Shown in pieces: positions 37,814 through 49,359 of a stretch of DNA of 64,000 bases (position 1 is the first letter of the stretch; each line of letters begins with the position of its first letter). Made by a program: the position numbers and the translations under genes. The stretch is taken from NCBI RefSeq assembly GCF_030704535.1, contig NC_081813.1, positions 2,938,001 to 3,002,000 on the forward strand. The letters run 5' to 3'. The notes beneath the pieces are model-generated. The model searched no databases, was not told where the DNA came from, and was given only the letters and a program-made list of their open reading frames with translations. The stretch comes from Vitis vinifera. Lineage: Eukaryota > Streptophyta > Magnoliopsida > Vitales > Vitaceae.

Positions 37814-40401
37814 ATGTCGTGGCAAACCTACGTTGATGATCACCTGATGTGCGACATCGACGGCAACCACCTTACATCCGCGGCCATCATCGGTCACGAT
37901 GGCAGCGTCTGGGCTCAGAGCGAAACTTTCCCTCAGGTTTGATTTAATATTGATCAGATCTGATTTCATTGTGATGCGATTTGTCGCAGCGTGTGAGATT
38001 GATTTGATATCGTGGATTTTCAATGATAAGGAAAAAGAAAATCTAACGACTTATAAGATTGGATTAAGAGCGGGATGGTGCTCGATCCATTGTCTTGGAA
38101 TTTTTTGGATTCGGATTTGGACGGTGTTGAAATTTTTTTTCTTGTTTTGATTGAATTGACATGTTTTGTTTGGTTGCACGGAAAATTTTGTGCAAATGTG
38201 GAAAATGTGGTGGAAATGTATCATAACATAACAGACATAAAAATGACTTTTTATTTTTTTCAACTTCAAGATGAAAAACACAAGAATGGAGCCGACGCGG
38301 TAAGAGAGCTTTGGATTTATGGGATGAAGATCGTAGCCAATTTGGTTTGAAATGGAAAGGATGAATGATGATAAAAGTGTTTTCTATGGATATTATCTTC
38401 CAAGGCTTTTTTTCGTTGAGTGAATATTATATATTCTTGATTTATGTATTCTGTAAAATTGAAGCTAGAAGTGATGATCCATCTCACTGGATAAAAATTC
38501 TAGTATGAAGCTTTATAAGTGTGGGATGTTGATATGACCATAGACTATAGTTGAGCTGAATGGTACGTGCCATATAATTTTGATACAAAGCTTTATTGCT
38601 GCTCTTTCCAGTTGTTTGTGGCAATGAGTTTTGAGATTTTGTCTGCTCTTTGAAAATTTTATATGTTAACCATGAAATGGCTTTGTCTGTTTGTTTTCAG
38701 TTTAAGCCTGAGGAGATTACTGGTATTATGAATGATTTCAATGAGCCTGGATTTCTTGCTCCTACTGGGTTATACCTTGGTGGCACAAAGTACATGGTTA
38801 TCCAAGGAGAGCCTGGAGCAGTGATCCGTGGAAAGAAGGTATTTCATCTATTTCCCTTCCTTGATGATTGACAAATTCGTTTTTGTTCTTGTCTAATTTT
38901 TGGACAAATCTTTTTTTTTTTTTTTCTTTTTTTGATGGGGGTGAGATTATTCTTTTGACTAATCCAGATTTAGCACTTGTTACTATGCTCTTATCCCTGT
39001 AAGATTCTATAACCTTGCAATTAACTTACTGTTTTTTCCATGTAACTATCTCTGATTCTCCAGCACAGGCCCACGTTCATTCTTAAATTTTTATGAACAA
39101 TATAGGTGTCAAATACTTGTTCAGTGCATATTTGACTGCCTGTAATAAGTCGTAGAGCACCCTTCTGAGATGTTGTAATGCCTAGGTGATTCACACGAGG
39201 CATTTCATTCTCCTTTGGTAGTATGCTTGGTAGCCTCTGCTGTACAAATGGTTTTCTCTATTTTTGTTTTCTATTTATCAATTGAAATTTGTGCAGCTTC
39301 TTTTGCATTTTACATTGATTCCAACAATGTTGGGCATTATCCATTCTGTTTCAAGCCCTGATGGTGTTCCCTCACGTCTATTTTCATGCATCAATTGTTA
39401 CTCTGATTCATTTCCATGTACATATGAAACTATGCAAATGAATTATGAAATTTGCTTTTGAACCTTCTTTTCCTTCAGTGGTCAATGACTTTTTATGACA
39501 TATACAGGTCTCCATTGTGGACCCTCATCATAATTATTGAGTTTCTGAGTTTCTTTAATTCTTTTGACTCTTAGAACTATTATTCAAGGTGTCCATCCCT
39601 TGGACACTCTTGTTGGTACTGTTGGAATCGGTTTTCTTCTCAATTAGCGCATATCATGGACCATAATATCCGGCACTCTCACAAGGGAATAATAATACAT
39701 TTTGTATATCTCACATCCGGCCCACATTTAACAGTTCTGGGTCACTTTGCCCTGCCATTTCATCTTGACACATGAAATCTGATCACTTTTTCTTTTGCTT
39801 TTGCTTTTCCTAAATCTTATCAGCAGTGTCCCACCCTTTAGGTGGTCCTTCATGTATTATGAGATCCATCATAACATTCTATGAACACAAGCAAACATTT
39901 AAACAAGCATGATCGTTTTTCATTTATATTGATGATGAAATTAGAGGAATCCATCCAAAGTGGCAGGGCGCCCCCTACATAAGTTAGTCAGAATCAAATC
40001 TTAAGCTACATCTGGACTATATTGATCATCCAATTTGATGATGGTTGGACTGGACTTTGTGAAACCATCTTCCCAGGAATGGCAAGTGGAAAATTGACTA
40101 TTGAAAATTTTTCAAAATGACTCTCTCTGTGTCTTGGCCATTTGGTGGAACTTTTCAATATTGTTTTTGCTTGAAAGTAGAATTAAATGGTGGATGCAAT
40201 CTAAAATTGATGAGCATCTCCCAGCTTCCCACTTGTTTATTATTGTTTTGTTATTCACTTTTGCAGGGCTCTGGAGGTGTCACTATAAAGAAAACTGGCC
40301 AAGCTCTGATTTTTGGCATCTATGAAGAACCCTTGACTCCAGGACAGTGTAACATGATTGTCGAGAGGATGGGAGATTACCTTGTTGATCAGGGCCTCTA
40401 G
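37814..40401 (+). CDS. PRF: profilin
   Basis: Small cytosolic protein that binds G-actin, poly-proline and phosphoinositides and so controls actin assembly; plant profilins are also pan-allergens (grape Vit v 4). Three exons, 37814-37936, 38701-38838 and 40267-40401, join in frame to 131 residues, the standard plant length. The N-terminus [17 protein letters not shown] carries the conserved W3/Y6 poly-Pro site. The middle [20 protein letters not shown] and the C-terminal helix [18 protein letters not shown] are typical. Intron positions are the classic two of plant profilins. Intron 2 is long (1.4 kb), and part of it (39838-40012) recurs at 61586-61763 in degraded duplicated DNA. Confidence 0.96.
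39838..40012 (+). repeat. low-copy repeat inside profilin intron 2 (copied at 61586)
   Basis: GGTGGTCCTTCATGTATTAT through GTGGCAGGGCGCCCCCTACA and AAGCTACATC recurs at 61586-61763 in the same orientation with few differences. In the copy this segment is followed, after only ~20 bp, by DNA from the profilin 3' flank, so the part with exon 3 is missing there. Confidence 0.85.
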
Positions 40402-40726
40402 ATCTCTTCTTGAATGCATGATTTCCTTGTTTTTATTTTTGGTTTTGGGTTTGCATCTTCTTCTTTCTATGGCCATGCACTGGTGCTGGAGTTGTTGCAG
40501 GAAAAATAACCGAGTGAGACAGAGAGTTGTTTTTTGGTGTCCTAGAGTCAGTTTCTTATCATCTATCCCGCCCATGTTGTCATAAATTGTGTATTCATCC
40601 TCCCACTGCTTTGCTCCAACTGAGTTTGCAGTTTGAAGTTTTGAATGGTTTGGGATTTCCTCCTCTTTATGATAAATTATATTGTTGATTTCTTTAATCA
40701 ATAATATTCCCTGTTTATGTGAATAG

Positions 40727-42100
40727 CATCTTAGTGTTCTATCACTGAGGTGGAGGATATTCTTCCTCAGGAAAAAGCCTCATAACTGAAGAAGCTCGAA
40801 TGTTTGGGGTGCCTACAAATTCCTCTAAGATTCACAGCAGATTTTGGTGATCTCCATTGTCTATTGGATTGTATTGGTGAACTGTTTCTGTTTTGTAATT
40901 AAAATGCGAGAAAACTACAGGGTTTGATGCATATGCCTCGGTCTCAACCAAAAGAGCTGCAGGAAAAATATCCCCAGTAGTTCCATTTTGAGAGATCACC
41001 TCTCTAAAGTTTACCCTTCGCTTTGTGTATTGCCTTTCAAAGATGGTCCAAAATCTCCTTTAGTTAAACTCCATGATCCTAAATTGACATTTAAGTTTGA
41101 AAATTTGCCAATCGTATCTTTTCTTTTACAATCTTTTTTGGCGATGGGAAGCGAAATTTATATATATATATATATTTCCTGTTTTTTGGCTTTTAATTGG
41201 ATTGAAAATGTTGGGATTTTAAAAAAATTTCACTATTTTAAATTTTAGAATTTTTAAGGGTGCAAAATAAGATTATATTTTTCATATAAAAGTTTCTATA
41301 TTAAGTTTTATTTAAAAAAAAAATTGTATCCAAGCAAGTCTTAATAATAATTTATTTAGGTTTATGAATTTGATATTGCAAAAAAAATTAAATGAAATAA
41401 ATAAAAATTTATTTTCGACCTTCCTTTGGGAAAAGGAGTGGTTCATCTTTAAAGTTTTCCTTTTTGGTTTTTTTAATTACATATAAAGGTAGAGGGATTA
41501 TAAATAGAAATAATTAGGGGTGTAACACATTGGTCTAACCCAACCTTAACGCCCAACCCATCCTGAACCCAATCCCGGGTTTAGGTAAATATTCTCATTA
41601 TTCCGATTGAGTTTGTGCTAAATTTTTTTAATCCGAACTTGGGTTATGTTCAAACCAATCTTGGAATAGTTAATGTTTTATAATGTTTATAATATTTATT
41701 ATTATGTATAATAATATTTAGTTTTTTTATATTTTTAAGAAAAATATCAAGTTATAATTATATTATATGTTTTTTCATTTTCTAAAGAAATATATATATG
41801 AGTTTATTTTTATTTTTATTTTTGTTATTTTAAAATTTTATCCTATATATTATTTAAATTTTGGAATAAACATATATAAAAAAGTTTTTTAAAAGACATT
41901 ATAAATAGATTTTTGAATAATGCAATGTAATCAATCCGACCATTATTAGAATATAGTATAATCAATCCAAATTTAACTTAATCAATTCAAACTTAGAAAA
42001 ATGGGATTGAATTGGGTTTGGATTCGGTACATTTTGAGATTAATTTGAATTAAATTTAGGTTGATTGTTTGTTAATTCCTAATAAATAAATGATGTAAAA
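40727..42100 (+). repeat. low-copy repeat block, copy 1
   Basis: 40727-41672 matches 61784-62727, and ~41318-42100 matches ~60640-61430. Landmarks: CTTAGTGTTCTATCACTGAG, AAGAAGCTCGAATGTTTGGG, AAGTCTTAATAATAATTTAT, GGGGTGTAACACATTGGTC and CTTGGAATAGTTAATGTTTT. The block therefore exists in up to three partial copies in the window, two of them beside NLR genes. Confidence 0.85.
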
Positions 42101-42229
42101 AGACCAGAGAAATAATAAATAAATAATGTAAAAGAGTATAAAAGGAAGGGTAGTGAAGAAAAAAAATGGAAAAAAATTGCTAGTTGAGCCAGGTCATTGC
42201 GCTAACGACGCAAATAAGGGGTTGTGTGA

Positions 42230-42446
42230 AGGGCATTTTGGTCAATTTCATTTGATGTTTGGAACTTGAAACCCTAGCAAAACCCTAATCCCGTGTCCAG
42301 CGGTCTCATATGTGTGTATATAAACACATACGCACAGAGAGTGCCACAACAAACCTACTACTCTCCTAAAGTGTTTTGGTTTCTCTCTCGCTCATCTGGT
42401 ATTGCAATTCTTCTGCCAGTGAGGGTTTTTGTAGAAAGTTAGGAAA
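42230..42446 (+). promoter_or_regulatory. orphan promoter-like sequence with telo-boxes and TATA box
   Basis: AAACCCTAG at 42269 and AAACCCTAA at 42280 are telo-box motifs typical of plant translation and ribosomal-protein genes. TATATAAA at 42317-42324 is a good TATA box. About 30 bp on comes a CACAGAGAGTGCC stretch suited to transcription start, then a pyrimidine-rich leader (TTTCTCTCTCGCTCATCTGG). Only a short ORF of unknown type follows. Confidence 0.5.
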
Positions 42447-42706
42447 TGTTAGAAGCAGGGATTGTGTGTATCGGCGTTGTGCTACAATTGATGCGCGATG
42501 TTGCCGAAAGAGTTCCCTGCAATAATGATGGAGGGGAAGGTGGGCAGTTGGGTTTCATCTCTACCATTGAAATTCTCAACAATCATCTTCCCCACATCTC
42601 TTCCATTTCCCCCTTTATTTATTTCATTTTCTATTGTCATTGCTCGATTTTCTTTACTCCATTCCCAAACCTACCTTCAGAGAACGACTTCGATTTGATC
42701 TATTAA
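42446..42706 (+). CDS. short open reading frame behind the orphan promoter, unknown
   Basis: 86 codons beginning MLEAGIVCIGVVLQLMRDVA, the first ATG after the promoter-like stretch. I recognise no family. The C-terminal half (FIYFIFYCHCSIFFTPF) is hydrophobic, but its composition also fits translated non-coding DNA. A second ATG 53 bp downstream opens an overlapping frame of 66 codons. It may be a truncated gene, a non-coding transcript or chance. Confidence 0.2.
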   Translation: MLEAGIVCIGVVLQLMRDVAERVPCNNDGGEGGQLGFISTIEILNNHLPHISSISPFIYFIFYCHCSIFFTPFPNLPSENDFDLIY

Positions 42707-43946
42707 TCTCAAACAACAATCATTACAAATTTTTTTTAAATAATTAAATATAAAAATATGAATATTAAAAAAAAATTATATATATATCATTATTTATTTT
42801 ATATTATTGAATCTTGAATTAAATAAATTATAATTTTAATATTAAATATATCATAATTTATCTCATTAATCTTATTTTAAAATATTTATTATCACTATAT
42901 TTTTAATTTTTTTATATATTTATATTTCAATTTTATTTAATTTTAAATATTTTTATTTTAAAATATAAAAAATAATTAAATTTTAATATTTTATAAATTA
43001 AAATTAATTTAACAAGATAAATTATTAATATGATTTTTAATATTTTTAATTATTTAAATAAATTAATGTAAATAACAAAAAATTATCATCATAAATTTGT
43101 ACTAAAATTTTAGATATTAAATCTTAAATAAAATATTTTATTTTATATAAATCATAAAAATGATTTAATTTTTATTTAAAATAAAATAAAACATGTTTTG
43201 AATTTTTAAAATAAATATATTCATTTGTATTCCTTTTGAATGAACAATGGATAGCAGAAGAACTGCTTTGAGAAAGTCACACAAGTTATGAAGAGTCAGC
43301 CGCAAAATCTTCAAGTATGGACTTCATATCATATGTTTGTTTCCCATTGTGAAATCTTGTTTTCAATATTGTTCCCAATTTCCAAATTATATCAATAGAT
43401 TGAAAATGAAAATCTCTTGAAACATTAATTGGATTTGGGAGGGGTGTTTGGGTTATCACCAAGGACTTGAGATCATCATGAGCCTTAGCTTTAATGGTCT
43501 CTTGGATGATAATGTACCAAAAATGTATATTAGTAATTAACATATATATGAATTTTGATACATATCATTCAGACAAGTCACTGAGTTTGAAAGCAATATC
43601 GATCCCATTGCTACTCTGGAAACCCACCTACATAAGCTGAGCAGTAGCCATTAATATGGATCACAACGAGATTGCAACAGGCCATGCCGACACTTCTGAG
43701 GATAAGAATTGCAAGGAGGAGGCTTCAACAATGAAAGCAAACTGTAGGACCCCTGATATTACAGGCTCTTGGCTACAATTACCAATTCCAAATGTTACCA
43801 AAAAAGTCTTTCAAGTCGCCTCACCTTTTTGGTGTCCTGTTAAAACAACTGTTATTAGTCAGAGCCACTACGGCAACTCATCATCTCCACTTTTCAGTTC
43901 TTCACTTGTTTTTCAACTCATCTTTTTTCTGTCATCCCCTCAAGCA

Positions 43947-46598
43947 ATGGATTGTGTGAGCCCAATCTTGGACGTAGCCACCCGCTTGTGGGATTGCACC
44001 GCCAAGCGTGTAGTTTATATTCCTGAGCTTGAAAAAAATCTCAACTCTCTGAAGAGCTTAACGGAGGAACTGAGCAACTTAAGTAAGGATGTGATGGTAA
44101 GTGTTGAGCGTGAGGAGGAACTACAACAGAGTAGGCGTACGCATGAAGTGGATGGTTGGCTCCTCGCTGTGCAGGTCATGGAAGCTGAAGTGGAAGAAAT
44201 ATTGCAAAATGGGCATCAAGAAATCCAACAGAAATGTCTCGGAACCTGTCCTAAGAATTGCAGGTCAAGCTACAGGCTGGGGAAGATTGTGAGTAGAAAG
44301 ATCGATGCTGTGACTGAATTAAAGGGCAAAGGGCATTTTGATTTTGTGGCTCATACATTGCCTTGTGCTCCTGTGGATGAGAGACCGATGGGGAAGACTG
44401 TGGGCTTAGACTTGATGTTCGAGAAGGTTCGAAGATGCCTGGAAGATGAGCAAGTAAGAAGTATTGGGTTGTATGGAATTGGGGGTGCTGGAAAAACGAC
44501 CCTCTTGCGGAAAATCAATAATGAGTATTTTGGTAAAAGAAACGATTTTGATGTGGTGATATGGATAGTGGTGTCAAAACCAATCAACATAGGAAATATT
44601 CAAGACGTGATCCTGAATAAATTACCGACCCCAGAGCACAAATGGAAGAATCGTAGCAAGGAAGAGAAGGCTGCAGAAATATGCAAGTTGTTGAAAGCCA
44701 AAAACTTTGTGATATTGCTTGATGATATGTGGGAGCGACTCGATCTCTTCGAGGTGGGGATCCCTCATTTGGGTGACCAAACTAAGTCCAAAGTAGTACT
44801 CACTACGCGATCTGAACGAGTATGCGATGAAATGGAAGTTCATAAGAGGATGAGGGTAAAGTGTTTGACACCGGATGAAGCATTTTCTCTGTTCCGTGAC
44901 AAGGTTGGTGAGAATATCTTGAATTCACATCCGGAAATAAAAAGGCTTGCAAAGATTGTCATTGAAGAATGTAAAGGACTGCCACTTGCCCTCATCGTCA
45001 TTGGGCGATCAATGGCTAGCAGAAAAACTCCTCGAGAATGGGAGCAAGCAATTCAAGTGCTGAAGAGTTACCCAGCAGAGTTTTCAGGTATGGGAGATCA
45101 AGTATTTCCAATTTTGAAATTCAGTTATGATCACTTGGACAATGATACCATCAAATCATGTTTCCTATATTGTTCTACATTCCCTGAAGACCATGAAATT
45201 CTGAATGAAGGCCTCATAGATCTTTGGATTGGGGAGGGGTTTCTGAACAAATTTGATGATATACACAAAGCACATAATCAAGGAGATGAGATTATTAGAA
45301 GCTTAAAACTTGCGTGTCTCTTGGAAGGCGATGTATCTGAAGACACTTGTAAGATGCATGATGTGATCCGTGACATGGCTCTATGGTTATCATGTGATTA
45401 TGGGAAAAAAAGACACAAAATTTTTGTACTAGATCATGTTCAGTTGATTGAAGCATATGAAATTGTGAAATGGAAAGAAGCTCAACGGATTTCACTATGG
45501 GATTCTAATATCAATAAAGGATTCTCTCTATCACCTTGTTTCCCCAATCTCCAAACTTTGATTTTGATAAATAGTAACATGAAGTCACTTCCAATTGGAT
45601 TCTTCCAATCCATGCCTGCCATAAGAGTTTTGGATTTGTCACGTAATGAAGAATTAGTGGAGTTACCTTTGGAGATTTGCAGATTAGAGAGTTTGGAATA
45701 TCTGAATCTAACATGGACCAGTATAAAAAGGATGCCTATAGAACTAAAGAATTTGACAAAACTGAGGTGTTTGATATTGGACCGTGTAAAGTGGCTTGAA
45801 GTAATTCCATCAAATGTGATATCTTGCCTTCCAAATTTGCAGATGTTTAAAATGGTGCACCGCATTTCCCTAGATATTGTGGAATATGATGAAGTTGGAG
45901 TGTTGCAGGAGTTGGAATGCTTGCAATACCTGAGTTGGATAAGTATTAGCTTACTTACAGCCCCAGTTGTTAAAAAATATCTCACCTCCTTGATACTGCA
46001 GAAGCGCATACGAGAACTAAACATGAGGACGTGCCCAGGTTTGAAGGTGGTGGAGCTGCCACTTTCGACTTTGCAAACACTCACTATGCTTGGATTTGAT
46101 CATTGTAATGATTTGGAACGTGTTAAAATAAATATGGGACTGTCTCGAGGTCATATCTCAAACTCAAACTTCCACAACCTTGTTCGTGTGAATATTTCTG
46201 GGTGTCGATTCTTGGACCTGACCTGGCTTATTTATGCTTCAAGCCTTGAGTTCCTGTTGGTTCGCACTAGTCGTGACATGGAAGAAATTATAGGGAGTGA
46301 TGAGTGTGGAGACTCAGAAATTGACCAACAAAATCTCAGCATATTCTCAAGACTTGTGGTGTTATGGTTGCATGATCTCCCAAATCTAAAGAGTATCTAC
46401 AGGCGGGCCTTGCCATTTCATTCCCTAAAAAAGATCCATGTGTATCATTGTCCAAATCTAAGGAAATTGCCATTGAATTCCAATAGTGCCAGCAACACTC
46501 TAAAAATAATTGAGGGGGAATCAAGCTGGTGGGAGAACTTGCAGTGGGAGGATGACAACCTCAAGCGCACTTTCACTCCGTATTTCAAAACATGGTGA
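43947..46598 (+). CDS. CC-NBS-LRR disease resistance protein (RPS5/RFL1-like)
   Basis: Intracellular immune receptor, single exon, 883 residues. The first ~140 residues are a coiled-coil region starting MDCVSPILDVATRLWDCTAK. NB-ARC motifs follow in order: P-loop GIGGAGKTTLL (~176-186), kinase-2 ILLDDMWE (~256), RNBS-B TTRSERV (~283), GLPLAL (~345), RNBS-D CFLYCSTFPED (~405) and MHD as CKMHDVIRDMALWL (~467). About 13 irregular LRRs then run to the end (from LILINSNMKSLPIGFF on). All key ATP-binding motifs are intact, so it is probably functional. The frame is open upstream to an ATG at 43656, adding 97 residues. I prefer 43947, because in the paralogue at 63034 the upstream DNA is homologous but in another frame, and family members start with this Met. 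Family: the CNL branch of RPS5/RFL1, At5g63020-like. Confidence 0.93.
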   Translation: MDCVSPILDVATRLWDCTAKRVVYIPELEKNLNSLKSLTEELSNLSKDVMVSVEREEELQQSRRTHEVDGWLLAVQVMEAEVEEILQNGHQEIQQKCLGTCPKNCRSSYRLGKIVSRKIDAVTELKGKGHFDFVAHTLPCAPVDERPMGKTVGLDLMFEKVRRCLEDEQVRSIGLYGIGGAGKTTLLRKINNEYFGKRNDFDVVIWIVVSKPINIGNIQDVILNKLPTPEHKWKNRSKEEKAAEICKLLKAKNFVILLDDMWERLDLFEVGIPHLGDQTKSKVVLTTRSERVCDEMEVHKRMRVKCLTPDEAFSLFRDKVGENILNSHPEIKRLAKIVIEECKGLPLALIVIGRSMASRKTPREWEQAIQVLKSYPAEFSGMGDQVFPILKFSYDHLDNDTIKSCFLYCSTFPEDHEILNEGLIDLWIGEGFLNKFDDIHKAHNQGDEIIRSLKLACLLEGDVSEDTCKMHDVIRDMALWLSCDYGKKRHKIFVLDHVQLIEAYEIVKWKEAQRISLWDSNINKGFSLSPCFPNLQTLILINSNMKSLPIGFFQSMPAIRVLDLSRNEELVELPLEICRLESLEYLNLTWTSIKRMPIELKNLTKLRCLILDRVKWLEVIPSNVISCLPNLQMFKMVHRISLDIVEYDEVGVLQELECLQYLSWISISLLTAPVVKKYLTSLILQKRIRELNMRTCPGLKVVELPLSTLQTLTMLGFDHCNDLERVKINMGLSRGHISNSNFHNLVRVNISGCRFLDLTWLIYASSLEFLLVRTSRDMEEIIGSDECGDSEIDQQNLSIFSRLVVLWLHDLPNLKSIYRRALPFHSLKKIHVYHCPNLRKLPLNSNSASNTLKIIEGESSWWENLQWEDDNLKRTFTPYFKTW

Positions 46599-48000
46599 TT
46601 GAAAGGAGGAGATGGTTGTAGAGTTCTATGTCATGGAGGTTTGCAGGAATTGTTGGGTTTCCTTCATTTCATTTAATTTCCTCTCTATTTTCTGACAAAC
46701 CCATTGGTCTTCCTCTCCTAGGTACATTTTTCGTTTTTGCTTCCATTTGTTTTATGTTATGAGAAATGTTTTAATGCAACAAAGAATTGTCAAAGAGGTG
46801 AGATTCTCATGATTGGCAAATGAATGATTGTTTTTGTAGGACAAGTTTTTGAAGAACGTTTGGTGGTGAGTGATTGGGTGCTTGGAATGCATAGCAAGAG
46901 TAGCATAAATAATTGTTGAAAAGAAAGAACCTTTTGTATGTATGTGTTATATCATTTCGTATGGTGATCAGTTTTATATATTTCTAATGCCTCAATGTGC
47001 TTTAGCTGTAAAATTTGACCATTCTTTGCTTGAGTTTCTGCATTGAAATATTTCAAATGTTGTCTTAGGAATCAAATGCACAATACCAAATATATACAAT
47101 AACTTCTTCAAAAAATCAACTTTTTTTTCTTTTTTAATAGAACTACAAGTTTATTTGGGGTCATTAAATCTAAAGGTTGGATGGAGTTTGTTAAATTTGA
47201 TATGTAAACTCTGCCTAAAAGATCACTTATTCTTAATTATATTTGCACTCTCTTTTGCATCCTCAACAAGGAGAACTCTTATCAATCCCTTTGTGATATT
47301 CAGACTCCTTTTCAATTCATGGAATTTGAATGACAACTTTATCTTTCTTTAAAAATACAAATAAAAAACGTGAACTCTATTTGAGAAATCTTTTTTAAAA
47401 CGATTATAGGAAATAATTTTATGAAATTGTTATTTGGTCTTGCAAAACAAAAATCTATTAAAAAACTTGAAATATTCTTAACTTATTTGTTTTTTATAGT
47501 TTTAAATATTTTTTAAAAGTGTTTTTTTTTATACATAGTACTTTATGTTTAATCATTTTTCATTTATATAATTATTTTTTAAAACAACTCTAGAAAAATA
47601 TAAATAAATAAATAAAAACTGAAAACAATTAAAAAATGTTATAAAAAATCTCCATAGTTTTTATTTATATATATAAAAAACTATGTTTTCTAACTATCAA
47701 ACATATTTTCCTTTTTTTTTTGTTCTCAAAAATAAAACAAACTTTTAATCTTCAATGATTTGAATTTCAAGGTTCCAACGAGGGTTTGAAATTTCGAAAA
47801 CTATCAACTAAATATTGTCAATATTTTGTTTATCAACCTAGGCCGATACGATATCACTATCAAAATTTCCTTGGTTTCCCGATATTTTCTGCCAATCCAT
47901 GCGGTCAAAGCACTCCCACGCACTAGTCAACATGGTCAAAGCCAAAATTATTTTTAACTTTATCAAACCTGCGTTTAAAGGGTTAGTCTGAAGTAATAAA
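46599..48000. other. NLR 3' flank and AT-rich spacer
   Basis: The NLR 3' UTR probably extends a few hundred bases, perhaps with an intron. From ~47380 to 47760 there is A/T-rich DNA with runs like TTTTTAAAAGTGTTTTTTTT and AACTATCAAACATATTTTCC that resembles decayed MITE sequence similar to 18110-18900. No gene is seen. Confidence 0.5.
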
Positions 48001-48855
48001 ATGCATAGTTGGGCTCAAAAGATAGAGTTTTGGGTCAAAATGGCCCATTTATATATACATATATAAAATTAGTGTGGATCCCGCATTTTGGCTCATGCGT
48101 TTCCACTCAATGGCGAGCTCGATTTTTATTCAAAAAATGATTTTATTTATTAGAAAATGACTTGGAGTCGCCACTTATTTTTGTTTTATTTTTAAAAGGA
48201 TAAACAAAATAAGAAATAAAACCCTAAGTGTGACTCCTTATTTTGGAAAAGGTGGTCTGTGCAAAATCGGATCGGGTTCGAGGGTTAGGTTACCTATCGG
48301 GAATGTACGAAAAAGACCGTAGCACCCCTCTAAGTCTCTAAAGTCGGGTCTCTACTAATAAAATGAAGTTAACGTGACAATTGATGAGGAAATCAATGAA
48401 TACTCAGAGCGATCATGCAATTGTGAGAATCAAAACACTCAATAAAGAATGACCAAGGTGAGAGTGAGTGCGTACCTGGGTAACGAGCCACCATGCGCTA
48501 TCAAAAGAGGAGGTTAGTGCACAATAATAGACATAAAACATAACTCACATGCCACTAAATCGAGTACAAAATCATCATATATCATGATTCAATCAAATTG
48601 ACTTTAAGAGAAAACATCCAATAATGTTGGGCCCCCACCAAAGCCCATTTATTTTTGCACGAATTAATTCCATAAATTCCATCACTTGAAATTACAAAAT
48701 TGAATTTATGCTTATTTTAAAATATTTAAAAAAATCATGAAAATTGGATGCGGAAGAAAATGACAGCTAATTTTATTGGAAAAATAGATTTTTGGAACCT
48801 AAAGAAAAAATGCTAAGGATGAAAAATGGAAGAGTTTGAAACCCATCTGTATTCT

Positions 48856-49118
48856 AGCCGACGGCTCGAATGGTCTGGGCTCGCCTTTGGGTCAACACCT
48901 TCTGGTCCTTGAGATCCTCGGTTAAAGCCCCAATGTCTGTCCATTTGAGATCGGTGATCTCTTTGGACTGAAAATCAAGGAGAGGGACATCGCCGTAGTT
49001 GGAAGCGAGGGGGTCGGGAGTGTCGTCTATAGAAATCCCGGCAACAGAAGCAGAGGCGGCGAAGGCTGCTTCTTGGCAGCGGCGCTGCTTTTCAAATGTG
49101 GCGGCCTCTTTCTTGGTG
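48856..49118 (-). pseudogene. captured fragment: aspartyl-tRNA synthetase N-terminal region
   Basis: Minus-strand translation contains SIDDTPDPLASNYGDVPLL, then WTDIGALTEDLKDQKVL and RAQTIRAVG. These match the N-terminal and start of anticodon-binding region of plant cytosolic aspartyl-tRNA synthetase as I remember it. It is directly joined to the IMP dehydrogenase fragment. Only about 90 residues' worth is present. It is a relic inside element 1 and is not expected to make a synthetase. Confidence 0.75.
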
Positions 49119-49352
49119 TCAACAGTGGCCAAGGCCACGGTCATGGCAGATTCGGTGATGGTGCCCATCGACGACGCCACGACAGAGCATTGAGAGATGG
49201 ATGTTGTGACTGAGTTTAGTACCCAGCTGGATAGCGTTGGCAATGAAGTCAATATAACCTGGATGGAAGATGACGTCATTATAAGTATAGGAATAGCCTT
49301 GGTTAAAGAACTTCACCGCCGGAAAACCGTTTTCGATGGGAACTCCATCCAT
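49119..49352 (-). pseudogene. captured fragment: IMP dehydrogenase N-terminal region
   Basis: Minus-strand translation shows ENGFPAVKFFNQGYSYTYND and VIFHPGYIDF, the highly conserved N-terminus of plant IMPDH (the enzyme committing IMP to GTP synthesis). SMGTITESAMTVALA, matching the (P)MDTVxESxMAxAMA motif, follows. Only the first ~80 residues of the gene are represented. A degraded relic within element 1, fused on its 3' side to the aspartyl-tRNA synthetase fragment. Confidence 0.75.
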
Positions 49353-49359
49353 ACCTCCG

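Larger units (their letters stand above)
40402..43946. other. profilin to NLR intergenic region
   Basis: Profilin 3' flank and low-copy repeat (40727-42100), then an orphan promoter-like stretch (42230-42446) with a short open frame, very AT-rich DNA to ~43230, and the NLR upstream region. The part 42100-43078 is absent from the duplicate at 60640-61490. Confidence 0.6.

Noticed and set aside
40255-40701. 148-codon antisense frame over profilin exon 3
   Set aside because: A shadow of the profilin exon and its 3' UTR; no family resemblance.
45482-46084. 200-codon antisense open frame within the NLR gene
   Set aside because: It lies wholly opposite the conserved LRR coding region and has no recognisable content. 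Long antisense frames are common over LRR genes.
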